64,000 nt of DNA, from the NCBI GenBank assembly GCA_025499625.1, contig JAFMVD010000027.1, forward strand, positions 1 to 64,000, in the 5' to 3' direction. Position numbers and translations under genes: made by a program. Shown here piece by piece: positions 18,227 to 26,676 of the stretch; the first letter of the stretch is position 1, and every line of letters begins with the position of its first letter. The stretch is from Carboxylicivirga fragile (GTDB lineage: Bacteria; Bacteroidota; Bacteroidia; Bacteroidales; Marinilabiliaceae). The notes under the pieces are model-generated. The model was given only the letters and a program-made list of their open reading frames with translations. It did no database searches and was not told the origin of the DNA.

Positions 18227-19303
18227 ATGAAACGAGTTTTAGACGTGGTAAAACCTGGAGTGGTTACTGGAGATGATGTAACTAAATTATTTGCGATAGC
18301 CAAGGAACAAGGTTTTGCAATGCCTGCAGTAAATGTTGTAGGAACAGACTCTATTAATGGTATTTTAGAAGCTGCTAAAGTAGTGAATTCACCTGTTATG
18401 ATTCAGTTGTCAAACGGTGGTGCTGCATTTTATGCTGGTAAAGGTCTTAAATTAGAAGGACAAGAGGCTCAGATTTTAGGAGCTATTTCTGCTGCAAAGC
18501 ACGTTCACACAATGGCTGAAGCTTATGGTGTACCTGTAGTACTTCATACCGATCATGCTGCTAAAAAATTATTACCATGGATCGACGGATTGCTTGATGC
18601 TAGTGAAAAGCATTATGCTGAAACAGGAAAGCCACTTTTTAGTTCTCACATGCTAGATTTATCTGAAGAGCCAATTGAAGAGAATATTGGTATTTGTAAA
18701 GAGTATTTAGCTCGTATGAGTAAAATCGATATGACTCTTGAGATTGAGCTTGGTATTACTGGTGGAGAAGAAGATGGAGTTGATAATACTGATGTAGATA
18801 ACTCATTGTTATACACTCAGCCGGAAGAAGTAGCATATGCTTACGAAGAGCTTTTAAAAGTATCTCCTCGTTTTACTGTTGCAGCTTCGTTTGGTAACGT
18901 GCATGGTGTATACAAGCCAGGAAACGTTGTCCTAAAGCCAGCTATTCTTGATGCTTCACAAAAATATATCCAAGACAAATACAATACTGCTGAAAAGCCA
19001 GTTGATTTTGTTTTCCATGGCGGTTCTGGATCTTCTTTAGAAGAGATTCGCGAAGCAATCGGTTATGGTGTTGTTAAAATGAACATTGATACTGATACGC
19101 AGTGGGCAACTTGGGACGGTATCCGTGCTTTTGAAGCTAAAAATCATGACTACTTGCAAGGACAGATTGGTAACCCTGATGGAGCTGATAAGCCAAATAA
19201 GAAATTCTACGATCCACGTGTTTGGTTACGTGCTGGTCAGGTTACTTTGGTTGACCGTTTGAAGGTTGCTTTTGAAGACTTAAATTGCATCGATCGTTTG
19301 TAA
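18227..19303 (+). CDS. fbaA: Class II fructose-1,6-bisphosphate aldolase
   Basis: A zinc-dependent aldolase (358 aa, the E. coli FbaA class IIA size) that interconverts fructose-1,6-bisphosphate with DHAP and glyceraldehyde-3-phosphate. Zn ligands are visible: VVLHTDHAAKK (His near 110), FGNVHGVYKPGN (His) and VFHGGSGSS (His plus phosphate loop). MNIDTDTQWATWDG is the NIDTD substrate-binding motif. Its own promoter lies far upstream, giving a long leader, and a terminator follows, so it is monocistronic. Confidence 0.97.
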   Translation: MKRVLDVVKPGVVTGDDVTKLFAIAKEQGFAMPAVNVVGTDSINGILEAAKVVNSPVMIQLSNGGAAFYAGKGLKLEGQEAQILGAISAAKHVHTMAEAYGVPVVLHTDHAAKKLLPWIDGLLDASEKHYAETGKPLFSSHMLDLSEEPIEENIGICKEYLARMSKIDMTLEIELGITGGEEDGVDNTDVDNSLLYTQPEEVAYAYEELLKVSPRFTVAASFGNVHGVYKPGNVVLKPAILDASQKYIQDKYNTAEKPVDFVFHGGSGSSLEEIREAIGYGVVKMNIDTDTQWATWDGIRAFEAKNHDYLQGQIGNPDGADKPNKKFYDPRVWLRAGQVTLVDRLKVAFEDLNCIDRL

Positions 19304-19325
19304 TATTATTACAAAACAAAATATT

Positions 19326-19362
19326 AAGAGGCACTTGTTTACACAATGTGCCTCTTTTTTTA
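19326..19362 (+). terminator. Terminator after fbaA
   Basis: AAGAGGCAC (19326-19334) pairs with GTGCCTCTT (19348-19356), followed by a run of T. Confidence 0.9.
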
Positions 19363-19396
19363 TATTTTGGGCAAGTCTAACCTTGAATAAGAAATC

Positions 19397-20713
19397 ATGA
19401 CTACAACATCACGAGATAGTTTTACAGGTAAATTTGGTGTAATTGCTGCTGCTGCTGGTTCTGCAGTTGGATTAGGAAATATTTGGCGTTTTCCCTATGT
19501 GGTTGGTGAAAATGGTGGTGGAGCCTTCTTGTTGGTTTATATCTTATTCATATTTGCAATTGGAATACCAGTTATGGTTTCGGAACTATTGATTGGTCGT
19601 CGATCACAAAAAAATGTATTTGGAGCCTTTCGAACATTGGCACCAGATAAACCATTTTTTATGATTGTTGGAATTATGGGGGTTGGTGCAGCTTTTATGA
19701 TTTTGGCATTTTATTCAGTTGTAGCAGGGTGGACATTAGAATATACCTATATGGCCATTGGTGATAATTTATTAGATAAGTCATCGGCTGAATTGTCGGC
19801 TTTTTTTGAATCTTTTTCAGAATCTACCGCAGGCCCCATTGGATGGATGGTTTTATTTATGACGCTTACAGCTGGTATTGTTATTGGCGGAGTTAAAAAA
19901 GGTATTGAGCGTTATACTAAAATATTGATGCCTATTCTATTTGTGATAATCGTTGTGTTGTGTATCAATTCAGCGATGTTACCGGGTGCTGGCGAAGGTT
20001 TTGCTTTTTTGTTTAAACCTGATTTCTCAAAGGTCACAGGATCAGTTATTCTTGAAGCCTTAGGTCAGGCATTCTTTTCGCTAAGTATTGGTATGGGAGT
20101 TATCGCTACCTATGGTTCGTATATTCAAAAGAAAGAAAATTTATTAAATACGGCTATCTCTGTTTCTATTGCAGATACATTGATTGCAGTGTTAGCAGGT
20201 GTAGCAATATTTCCTGCAGTTTTCGCATTTGGTATTAATCCAAGTGCCGGTCCGGGTTTGGTGTTTGAGACTTTACCGAATGTTTTTAACCAGATGTCTG
20301 GGGGTTATCTGTTTTCGGTAGCTTTCTTCCTTTTATTGGTTATTGCAGCTTTAACATCTTCGGTTTCATTGTTGGAAGTTGTAGTTGCTTATTTTTCAGA
20401 AGAGTTAAAGATGAATCGTAAGTTAGCAACTGTAATCGCTGCCTCCGTTATTACTGGTTTAGGTGTGGTTTGTGTTATTTATGATAAAGTATTCACTTTC
20501 TTCGATAAAACATCATCAAATGTATTGCTACCTCTTGGCGGTATTTTTATTGCCATTTTTGTAGGATGGGTTTTGGGTAAAGCCAAAACGAAAGATGAGT
20601 TAGAAGCGCATGGGGGTAAGGCACGTTTGGTTGGTTTTTTAATGATTATACTTAAGGTGATAGCACCAATTGCCATTGGAATTGTATTTTTAAATGGCAT
20701 CGGATTGTTGTAA
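19397..20713 (+). CDS. Sodium-dependent transporter, NSS (SLC6) family
   Basis: A 438-residue polytopic membrane protein with about 11-12 TM segments. TM1 carries the family signature AAAGSAVGLGNIWRFPYV, an unwound helix that binds Na+ and substrate, followed by the conserved NGGGAFLLVYILF. A TM6-TM8 region has FFSLSIGMGVIATYGSY and SSVSLLEVVVAYF, both typical of bacterial NSS proteins. Prokaryotic members import amino acids such as Trp, Tyr or Leu by Na+ symport; the substrate is not predictable here. Sits between fbaA and an HhH protein, with no amino-acid enzyme nearby. Confidence 0.92.
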   Translation: MTTTSRDSFTGKFGVIAAAAGSAVGLGNIWRFPYVVGENGGGAFLLVYILFIFAIGIPVMVSELLIGRRSQKNVFGAFRTLAPDKPFFMIVGIMGVGAAFMILAFYSVVAGWTLEYTYMAIGDNLLDKSSAELSAFFESFSESTAGPIGWMVLFMTLTAGIVIGGVKKGIERYTKILMPILFVIIVVLCINSAMLPGAGEGFAFLFKPDFSKVTGSVILEALGQAFFSLSIGMGVIATYGSYIQKKENLLNTAISVSIADTLIAVLAGVAIFPAVFAFGINPSAGPGLVFETLPNVFNQMSGGYLFSVAFFLLLVIAALTSSVSLLEVVVAYFSEELKMNRKLATVIAASVITGLGVVCVIYDKVFTFFDKTSSNVLLPLGGIFIAIFVGWVLGKAKTKDELEAHGGKARLVGFLMIILKVIAPIAIGIVFLNGIGLL

Positions 20714-20748
20714 ATTAAGCTGATATTCTCATGTTATTGTAACAGACT

Positions 20749-21810
20749 ATGGGTTTACGGCAAGACTATTTTACTTTATCACGGCGCGAGCAAGTAGGTT
20801 TTTTAAGCTTAATCGTTATTCTCTTCTGTCTTATCGTTGTATTTTTCTTACGATCTGATGAGGCTGAAATAATTCAAGATCCCGAATTGGACGCATGGGT
20901 CTCGGAGGTGAATGAGCTGAATAGAACAATTGCTGTGGAGTCTTCTCGCATTGAGTTCTTTGCATTTAATCCAAACAAGGCTTCTGCAAAGCAATTAAAA
21001 CAATTAGGGTTTAGCGAGTACGCAATAGCTAATCTTGTTAAGTATCGCGATGCTGGAGGTAAGATCAGTAGTTTTTCCAAGTTTAAAGGTATTTATGGTG
21101 TCGACTCTTCTCATTTGCGTAGGATTCAATCGTACATCGTATTTGATAAAGTCGAAGTTGATCAACAAGAAGATTACAAAAAGAGTTATGCTGATTTTTA
21201 CATTGATCTGAATAGTGTTGATTCGGCTAAGCTAATCAAATGGTCAATTCATCCTCTGTTAGTTAATGATATTCTCTCATCCCGACAAAACAATTATTTT
21301 ACACAACGCTATAGTCGTGATTCACTAATGGGCTACTCTCTTGCAACATGGCACGAGATTAAGGCTGGCAGTATAGTGTCAAAGCGCGTTGATTCGCTCA
21401 ACGATGAGTTTGTAATTGAATTGAATGAGGCTGATACAGCAGCATTAGTTGTATTGCGCGGCATTGGTTCGGTATTGGCCAGGCGTATTGTATATTATCG
21501 AAATCGACTTGGTGGTTTTTACGATGTTAAGCAATTATTGGAAGTAGAAGGGGTATCGCCAGTGGTTCTTAGTGATAACCAAGAGCATCTTAAGGTTGAT
21601 CCGGATCAGATAAAGCCTGTTAATATTAATAAGGCAAGTTTAAAAAGCATGAAGAATCATCCATATATTGATTTTTATATGGCCAAAGATATTTATGAAT
21701 TGCGAAAGAAAGACGGTGTTATAAATACTTTTCATTCAGTTTTTAACCTCGCTTCGTTTGCCAATAAAGATACTTCGCTAATAAAGCGCTATGTTTATTT
21801 CGAAGATTAG
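20749..21810 (+). CDS. ComEA-like protein with four helix-hairpin-helix units
   Basis: A 353-residue protein with one N-terminal TM helix (about 19-35) and a soluble part outside the membrane. It has four tandem HhH-type units starting near residues 68 (FNPNKASAKQL), 148 (IDLNSVDSAKL), 224 (IELNEADTAAL) and 292 (VNINKASLKSM). Only the third keeps the classic LRGIGSVLARRIV hairpin; the others are degenerate. HhH motifs bind DNA non-specifically, so a surface or periplasmic DNA-binding role like ComEA is possible. No other competence gene is near. Confidence 0.75.
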   Translation: MGLRQDYFTLSRREQVGFLSLIVILFCLIVVFFLRSDEAEIIQDPELDAWVSEVNELNRTIAVESSRIEFFAFNPNKASAKQLKQLGFSEYAIANLVKYRDAGGKISSFSKFKGIYGVDSSHLRRIQSYIVFDKVEVDQQEDYKKSYADFYIDLNSVDSAKLIKWSIHPLLVNDILSSRQNNYFTQRYSRDSLMGYSLATWHEIKAGSIVSKRVDSLNDEFVIELNEADTAALVVLRGIGSVLARRIVYYRNRLGGFYDVKQLLEVEGVSPVVLSDNQEHLKVDPDQIKPVNINKASLKSMKNHPYIDFYMAKDIYELRKKDGVINTFHSVFNLASFANKDTSLIKRYVYFED

Positions 21811-21851
21811 TTATCTTTTTAATTTATTGTTATAAAAAAGGATGAATAAAA

Positions 21852-21883
21852 TTTGCTGTAGTCGCGAAACTTCATTTTCTTTG
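21852..21883 (+). promoter_or_regulatory. Possible distal promoter for rpsU operon
   Basis: TTTG at 21852-21855 and TTTCTTTG at 21876-21883 with a 20-nt spacer. The -7 box has TT instead of TA, so this is weaker than the proximal promoter. Confidence 0.4.
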
Positions 21884-21926
21884 CACCTGCAAAAATCAGA
21901 GGTGTGTTTTGATTAAAGTGCATATG

Positions 21927-21958
21927 GTTGATTTTTGAATGATTATTGATTAATTTTG
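21927..21958 (+). promoter_or_regulatory. Promoter for rpsU-xerC-hpf
   Basis: GTTG at 21927-21930, a 20-nt spacer and TAATTTTG at 21951-21958 fit the phylum promoter consensus. Transcription would begin near 21965, 20 nt before the rpsU ATG. Confidence 0.6.
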
Positions 21959-21984
21959 CGATCAGAATAAAAAAGAACAGTGTT

Positions 21985-22176
21985 ATGATAGTAATTCCAA
22001 TGAAAGAAGGCGAAAACATTGAAAGAGCCTTAAAGAAATTTAAAAGAAAATTCGAAAAAACTGGTACTATGCGTGAGTTAAGATCTCGTCAAGCATTTAC
22101 TAAGCCTTCGATTGTAAGAAGAGAACAAGTTAAAAAAGCAATATACATCGAGCAATTACAGCGCGAGGAGGATTAA
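21985..22176 (+). CDS. rpsU: 30S ribosomal protein bS21
   Basis: A 63-residue basic protein starting MIVIPMKEGENIERALKK, with FKRKFEKTGTMRELR, the standard bS21 sequence of this phylum. It binds the 30S subunit near the anti-Shine-Dalgarno region. The ATG at 21985 is chosen; an in-frame upstream start at 21946 would add 13 residues outside the family and lies inside the promoter. First gene of the conserved rpsU-xerC-hpf group. Confidence 0.95.
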   Translation: MIVIPMKEGENIERALKKFKRKFEKTGTMRELRSRQAFTKPSIVRREQVKKAIYIEQLQREED

Positions 22177-22249
22177 TTTCCTTTTGGGGGTGTCTGTTGT
22201 TGCGATTTTTTGTATATTCGTTTAAAGCTTAAAATGGCACCCTCTGTTA

Positions 22250-23134
22250 ATGCAACATTTAAATTCATTCTATAAATATCTGGAGTTTGAGAGGCGTAAT
22301 TCGGTTCACACCATTACGGCTTATAAGAATGATGTTGGTCAATTTTGTCAATATCTGGAAGATGAGCGAATCAAGCTTTGGGAAGATGTTTCTTCGAAAG
22401 TCATCCGTCTCTGGATGGTGAATATGTTGGACAAAGGTGTTTCTGCTCGTTCTGTTCAGCGTAAGGTTTCAACATTAAAAGTTTTATTTCGTTTTTTAAT
22501 TCGGGAAGAAGTACTTGAGTTAAATCCTGCTGAGAAAGTAATTACTCCGAAGATTCCAAAACGTTTGCCTGTGTTTGTAAAGGAAACGGAAATGGATAAT
22601 CTTTTGGATGGAGTGAAATTTGAAGAGGGGTATCAGGGTGTTCGTAATCGTTTGATTATAGATGTTTTTTATTTCACCGGTATGCGTTTGTCTGAATTAG
22701 TTGATTTGAAATTGTCTCAGATAGATTTAGCGGGTGATATTATTAAGGTTTATGGTAAGCGCAAGAAAGAAAGAATTATTCCGATTACTAAAGAACTAAA
22801 GCTTGCGATTGTTGGTTATATAAAGGAGAGAAACAATTGTTTTCCTAATGTTGAAAACGTGTACGTGTTTTTAACAGATAAAGGAATGCCGATATATCAT
22901 AAAATGGTGTATCGAATTGTAAATCGATATTTAAATGTTGTATCAACTGTACAAAAGAAGAGTCCGCACGTTATTCGGCATTCTTTTGCAACAGCCTTGT
23001 TAAATCGAGGTGCTGATTTAAATGCAATAAAGGAGTTGTTGGGGCATGCTAATTTAGCTGCGACTGAAATTTATACACACAACTCTTATGAGAAAATAAA
23101 TGCTATTTATAAACAAGCTCATCCGAGAGCTTAA
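22250..23134 (+). CDS. xerC: Tyrosine recombinase XerC/XerD type
   Basis: A 294-residue site-specific recombinase for chromosome-dimer resolution at dif. The N-terminal SAM-like core-binding domain (HTITAYKNDVGQFCQYL) precedes a catalytic domain with every expected residue: Arg in TGMRLSEL, Lys in YGKRKKERI, His-x-x-Arg in HVIRHSF, His in LGHAN and the nucleophile Tyr in TEIYTH. Length and position between rpsU and hpf match the housekeeping Xer protein of the phylum rather than a mobile integrase. XerC versus XerD cannot be settled without comparison to the paralogue. Confidence 0.93.
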   Translation: MQHLNSFYKYLEFERRNSVHTITAYKNDVGQFCQYLEDERIKLWEDVSSKVIRLWMVNMLDKGVSARSVQRKVSTLKVLFRFLIREEVLELNPAEKVITPKIPKRLPVFVKETEMDNLLDGVKFEEGYQGVRNRLIIDVFYFTGMRLSELVDLKLSQIDLAGDIIKVYGKRKKERIIPITKELKLAIVGYIKERNNCFPNVENVYVFLTDKGMPIYHKMVYRIVNRYLNVVSTVQKKSPHVIRHSFATALLNRGADLNAIKELLGHANLAATEIYTHNSYEKINAIYKQAHPRA

Positions 23135-23140
23135 AAAGAT

Positions 23141-23145
23141 GGAGG
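23141..23145 (+). promoter_or_regulatory. Shine-Dalgarno site deciding the hpf start
   Basis: GGAGG lies 7 nt before the ATG at 23153. An in-frame TTG at 23147 is only one base after the GGAGG and cannot use it. A clear Shine-Dalgarno is unusual in this phylum and in this window. Confidence 0.7.
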
Positions 23146-23152
23146 ATTGCAT

Positions 23153-23452
23153 ATGAATGTAACAATTCAATCTGTACACTTTACTGCTTCAGAACAGTTG
23201 GAGCAATTTGTTCAACAAAAGGTAAATAAGTTGGATCAGTTTTTTGATGGTATAGTAGCTGCGGAAGTTATTTTGAAGTTGGAGAAGTCTGATTCAACAG
23301 AGAATAAAGTGGCTGAAATTAGCTTAAATGTACCAGGTGGTGATTTGTTTGCGAAAAAACAATCAAAAACTTTTGAAGCAGCCGTAGATTTATCTGTTGA
23401 TGCCTTGCGTAAACAGTTGATAAAATGGAAAGAAAAGGTGCGTGCCAAATAG
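23153..23452 (+). CDS. hpf: Ribosome hibernation promoting factor, short form
   Basis: A 99-residue HPF/RaiA-family protein starting MNVTIQSVHF, with the beta-alpha-beta-beta-beta-alpha pattern (VQQKVNKLDQFFDGI, AEISLNVPGGDLFAKKQSKT, FEAAVDLSVDALRKQL). It binds the 30S decoding region in stationary phase, blocking mRNA and tRNA. The length corresponds to the short form without the C-terminal dimerisation domain. It follows xerC after 18 bp and is preceded by a real Shine-Dalgarno, unlike neighbouring genes. Confidence 0.92.
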   Translation: MNVTIQSVHFTASEQLEQFVQQKVNKLDQFFDGIVAAEVILKLEKSDSTENKVAEISLNVPGGDLFAKKQSKTFEAAVDLSVDALRKQLIKWKEKVRAK

Positions 23453-23472
23453 GCAAAAAAAAAAGTGTTTTT

Positions 23473-23503
23473 TTTGTGTTGTTGAAAATAAATTATACAT
23501 TTG
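23473..23503 (+). promoter_or_regulatory. Promoter for the tRNA-Tyr/tRNA-Gly/tuf unit
   Basis: TTTG (23473-23476), a 19-nt spacer and TACATTTG (23496-23503) fit the phylum consensus exactly. The start would be near 23510, about 125 nt before tRNA-Tyr. Confidence 0.75.
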
Positions 23504-23551
23504 CACACCGTTTTTAGGATAGTGCGTCCAGTGCGTTTTAAAATCGATTTT

Positions 23552-23584
23552 AATAGGCTGATTGACTGAGGTGATCGGCCTATT
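23552..23584 (+). other. Stem-loop in the leader before tRNA-Tyr
   Basis: AATAGGCTGAT (23552-23562) and ATCGGCCTATT (23574-23584) form an 11-bp stem with one G.U pair and an 11-nt loop. No T-run follows, so it looks like an RNA processing or regulatory hairpin rather than a terminator. Confidence 0.5.
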
Positions 23585-23634
23585 GAAATGAAAGAAAGCT
23601 TGCAAAAGTGCATTTGCTTTTAAAAAATAATATT

Positions 23635-23717
23635 GGGGAGATACCAAAGCGGCCAACTGGGACGGACTGTAACTCCGTTGACTTATGTCTTCGCAGGTTC
23701 GAATCCTGCTCTCCCCA
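23635..23717 (+). tRNA. tRNA-Tyr (GTA)
   Basis: Acceptor arms GGGGAGA and TCTCCCC pair perfectly, discriminator A. The anticodon GTA is at 23669-23671, and the long variable arm of a class II tRNA is present before the T arm GGTTCGAATCC. CCA is not encoded (followed by CGA). Confidence 0.95.
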
Positions 23718-23783
23718 CGAATTTTTGTATTGAAATTCTACTTCTCAAACTGAATTGAAGTAATTCGATGTGGTTTTGTGAAT

Positions 23784-23856
23784 GCGAAAGTAGCTCAGTT
23801 GATAGAGCATCAGCCTTCCACGCTGAGGGTCGCGGGTTTGAGCCCCGTCTTTCGCT
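23784..23856 (+). tRNA. tRNA-Gly (TCC)
   Basis: Acceptor GCGAAAG pairs with CTTTCGC, discriminator T. The anticodon stem TCAGC/GCTGA encloses loop CTTCCAC, giving anticodon TCC at 23817-23819. T arm GGGTTTGAGCCCC is normal. CCA is not encoded. Confidence 0.95.
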
Positions 23857-23983
23857 CTTTTACTTTTACATGAGTAGAATGGAAAGAATAAAATTTAGGG
23901 ATTATTCAAATTTGTTTGACAATCCTATAAATAAGAGTTAGTTTAAGAAACAATTTATATCTAATTGTCTAATATTTCGAGTT

Positions 23984-25171
23984 ATGGCTAAAGAAAAATT
24001 TGAAAGGACGAAGCCTCACGTTAATATCGGAACCATCGGTCACGTTGATCATGGTAAAACAACATTGACTGCTGCAATTACAACTGTATTGGCATCAAAA
24101 GGATTTTGTGAAGTTAAAGACTTTGATCAAATCGACAATGCTCCTGAAGAGAAGGAAAGGGGTATTACTATTAACACTGCTCACGTTGAGTACGAAACTG
24201 CAAATCGTCACTACGCACACGTTGACTGTCCAGGTCACGCGGATTATGTGAAGAACATGGTAACTGGTGCTGCCCAAATGGACGGCGCTATCTTAGTATG
24301 TGCTGCAACTGATGGTCCTATGCCACAGACTCGCGAGCATATCCTACTTTGTCGTCAGGTAAACGTTCCTAAAATCGTTGTTTTCTTGAATAAAGTTGAC
24401 ATGGTTGATGACGAAGAATTGTTAGAGCTTGTTGAGATGGAAGTTCGTGATCTATTAAGCTTTTATGAGTTTGATGGTGATGAGTCTCCTGTTATCATGG
24501 GTTCTGCTCTTGGTGGATTGAACAACGATCCTCAGTGGGTTGACAAAATTATGGAATTGATGGACGCGGTAGATGAGTGGATTCCACTTCCTCCACGTGA
24601 TGTTGAGAAAGATTTCTTAATGCCTGTTGAGGATGTATTCTCTATTACAGGTCGTGGTACTGTTGCTACAGGTCGTATCGAAACAGGTGTTATCAACTCT
24701 GGAGAGGAAATGCAAATCATTGGTTTAGGTGCAGAAGGTAAGAAAACTGTATGTACTGGTGTTGAGATGTTCCGTAAGATTCTTGATCGTGGTGAAGCTG
24801 GTGATAACGTAGGTTTATTGCTACGTGGTATCGACAAAACTGAGATTAAGCGTGGTATGGTATTAGCTAAGCCAGGTTCAATCAATCCTCACTCTCAGTT
24901 TAAAGGTGAGATCTATGTGTTGAAGAAAGAAGAAGGTGGTCGTCACACTCCTTTCCACAACAAGTACCGTCCTCAGTTCTATTTACGTACGCTTGATGTA
25001 ACTGGTGAGATCACTCTTCCTGAAGGATCTGAAATGGTTATGCCTGGTGATAACGTTACAATCACTGTTGACTTGATTTACCCAGTAGCATTAAACGTAG
25101 GTCTTCGTTTCGCTATTCGCGAAGGTGGTCGTACAGTGGGTGCTGGTCAGGTAACTGAAATTATGGACTAA
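23984..25171 (+). CDS. tuf: Elongation factor Tu
   Basis: A 395-residue GTPase that delivers aminoacyl-tRNA to the ribosome. G1 GHVDHGKT (about residues 19-26), switch [14 protein letters not shown]3 [13 protein letters not shown]4 NKVD and G5 SAL are all intact, followed by the two beta-barrel domains ([30 protein letters not shown]). Two tRNA genes lie upstream on the same transcript and tRNA-Trp downstream, the usual arrangement in the phylum. Confidence 0.98.
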   Translation: MAKEKFERTKPHVNIGTIGHVDHGKTTLTAAITTVLASKGFCEVKDFDQIDNAPEEKERGITINTAHVEYETANRHYAHVDCPGHADYVKNMVTGAAQMDGAILVCAATDGPMPQTREHILLCRQVNVPKIVVFLNKVDMVDDEELLELVEMEVRDLLSFYEFDGDESPVIMGSALGGLNNDPQWVDKIMELMDAVDEWIPLPPRDVEKDFLMPVEDVFSITGRGTVATGRIETGVINSGEEMQIIGLGAEGKKTVCTGVEMFRKILDRGEAGDNVGLLLRGIDKTEIKRGMVLAKPGSINPHSQFKGEIYVLKKEEGGRHTPFHNKYRPQFYLRTLDVTGEITLPEGSEMVMPGDNVTITVDLIYPVALNVGLRFAIREGGRTVGAGQVTEIMD

Positions 25172-25189
25172 TTTAGTTTAATATATATG

Positions 25190-25218
25190 TAACCGGAAAC
25201 CTTGTTTCCGGTTATTTT
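25190..25218 (+). terminator. Perfect hairpin between tuf and tRNA-Trp
   Basis: TAACCGGAAAC (25190-25200) and GTTTCCGGTTA (25204-25214) form an 11-bp perfect stem with a 3-nt loop, followed by TTTT. It directly abuts the 5' end of tRNA-Trp, so it could be a partial terminator, a processing signal, or both. Confidence 0.6.
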
Positions 25219-25291
25219 ACGGGTGTAGCTCAGTTGGTAGAGCACTGGTCTCCAAAACCAGGTGTCGGGAGTTCGAGCCTCTCCTCCCGTG
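25219..25291 (+). tRNA. tRNA-Trp (CCA)
   Basis: Acceptor ACGGGTG pairs with CTCCCGT (one T-T mismatch at pair 6), discriminator G as expected for Trp. The anticodon stem CTGGT/ACCAG encloses CTCCAAA, giving anticodon CCA at 25252-25254. T arm GGGAGTTCGAGCCTCTC. Genomic position between tuf and secE is the standard one. Confidence 0.95.
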
Positions 25292-25298
25292 CAAAAAA

Positions 25299-25332
25299 GC
25301 CGATTTCGAATCATTATTGTTTTGAAATCGGC
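25299..25332 (+). other. Stem-loop between tRNA-Trp and secE
   Basis: GCCGATTTC (25299-25307) and GAAATCGGC (25324-25332) are a perfect 9-bp inverted repeat with a 16-nt loop. No T-run follows, so it is more likely a processing site separating the tRNA from the secE mRNA than a terminator. Confidence 0.5.
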
Positions 25333-25351
25333 CAATTAATGAAACAAGATT

Positions 25352-25546
25352 ATGAGTAAAATAACAGCATATTTTAAAGACGTTCAAAATGAGTTGATCC
25401 ATAAGACTTCATGGCCAACATGGCCTGAGCTTACTAACAGCGCAATTGTTGTTATGGTGGCCTCTTTGATCGTTGCGGGTATTATTTTCGGTATGGATAT
25501 TTCTTTTGAGAAACTTACTGAATTTGTTTACTCACGTCTTTACTAA
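25352..25546 (+). CDS. secE: Preprotein translocase subunit SecE
   Basis: A 64-residue single-TM protein of the SecYEG translocon. An N-terminal amphipathic helix with DVQNELIHKTSWPTWPELTNS carries the conserved Trp-Pro-Thr pattern, and one TM helix (about 32-50) follows. Length is that of the minimal SecE found outside enterobacteria. It precedes nusG by 18 bp, as in most bacteria. Confidence 0.94.
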   Translation: MSKITAYFKDVQNELIHKTSWPTWPELTNSAIVVMVASLIVAGIIFGMDISFEKLTEFVYSRLY

Positions 25547-25564
25547 TCATATAGTACTTTTATA

Positions 25565-26110
25565 ATGGCCGAAGTCGAAAAGAAGTGGTATGTGCTCCGT
25601 GCAATTGGCGGAAAAGAGAAGAAGGTAAAAGAGTATTTGGAAAGCGAAATAGTTGGCTTAAAACTGACTGATTACGTCAATCAAGTACTTATTCCTACTG
25701 AAAAGGTTTATCAAATACGTAATGGTAAAAAGGTAAGTAAAGAACGTCCTTATTTACCGGGTTATGTTTTGGTTGAAGCTGCAATGGTAGGTGAGATACC
25801 ACATATTCTACGTAATTTACCAAATGTAATTGGTTTCTTGGGTGACAATAAAAATGTTCCTGTAGCATTACGTCAATCCGAAGTAAACCGTATATTAGGT
25901 AAGGTTGATGAATTGAATGAAACAGACGAAGAACTCAATGTGCCTTATTTTGTTGGTGAAACAGTGAAGGTGATTGATGGTCCATTCAATGGCTTTAACG
26001 GTTTAATCGAAGAGGTCAACGAAGAGAAGAAGAAATTAAAAGTAATGGTGAAAATTTTCGGAAGAAAAACACCTTTGGAATTGAGTTTTATGCAGGTAGA
26101 AAAAGAGTAG
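25565..26110 (+). CDS. nusG: Transcription termination/antitermination factor NusG
   Basis: A 181-residue two-domain protein. The NGN domain begins [21 protein letters not shown], with the [11 protein letters not shown] signature near residue 60, and the C-terminal KOW domain is [18 protein letters not shown]. It binds RNA polymerase and couples it to Rho or ribosomes. Lies between secE and rplK in the conserved order. Confidence 0.97.
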   Translation: MAEVEKKWYVLRAIGGKEKKVKEYLESEIVGLKLTDYVNQVLIPTEKVYQIRNGKKVSKERPYLPGYVLVEAAMVGEIPHILRNLPNVIGFLGDNKNVPVALRQSEVNRILGKVDELNETDEELNVPYFVGETVKVIDGPFNGFNGLIEEVNEEKKKLKVMVKIFGRKTPLELSFMQVEKE

Positions 26111-26213
26111 TTGCTTAGTAGTATAAAGACTTCCATGTAAACGTAATGTTTGCATCTACAAGTAATCAATCTTATTTTATCTCATTTTTTATTAATAAAT
26201 ACGAATTGCTACA

Positions 26214-26657
26214 ATGGCTAAAGAAGTAGAAGCTTTTATCAAACTTCAGATAAAAGGTGGCGCTGCGAATCCTTCACCTCCGGTTGGACCTGCATTAGGT
26301 GCAAAAGGGGTGAACATTATGGAGTTCTGTAAGCAATTCAATGCCAGAACACAGGAAAAAGCTGGTAAAGTTTTACCTGTGGTCATCTCGGTGTATAAAG
26401 ATAAATCATTTGAATTTATCATTAAAACACCTCCGGCAGCTGTGCAAATTTTGGAAGCGGCAAAACTTAAGAGTGGTTCTCCGGAACCTAATCGTAGGAA
26501 AGTTGGTTCTATTACCTGGGAACAGGCACGTACAATAGCTGAGGATAAGATGGCTGACTTGAATTGTTTTAAAGTAGAATCTGCAATGAGGATGATCGCT
26601 GGTACCGCCAGAAGTATGGGTGTCACCATGAAAGGCGAATTCCCTGGTAGTAACTAA
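26214..26657 (+). CDS. rplK: 50S ribosomal protein uL11
   Basis: 147 residues; N-terminal [20 protein letters not shown] and C-terminal [12 protein letters not shown] motifs are diagnostic of L11. It forms the GTPase-associated centre with 23S rRNA helices 43-44. It follows nusG by 103 bp and precedes rplA by 19 bp. Confidence 0.98.
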   Translation: MAKEVEAFIKLQIKGGAANPSPPVGPALGAKGVNIMEFCKQFNARTQEKAGKVLPVVISVYKDKSFEFIIKTPPAAVQILEAAKLKSGSPEPNRRKVGSITWEQARTIAEDKMADLNCFKVESAMRMIAGTARSMGVTMKGEFPGSN

Positions 26658-26676
26658 TTAATACCTTTTTGCGAAA

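Noticed and set aside
22250-23134. Phage or integron integrase
   Set aside because: Location between rpsU and hpf and the length are those of the housekeeping Xer recombinase; no mobile genes around.
25219-25291. tRNA-Trp pseudogene because of a T-T mismatch in the acceptor stem
   Set aside because: All other stems, the CCA anticodon and the G discriminator are normal and the position is syntenic.
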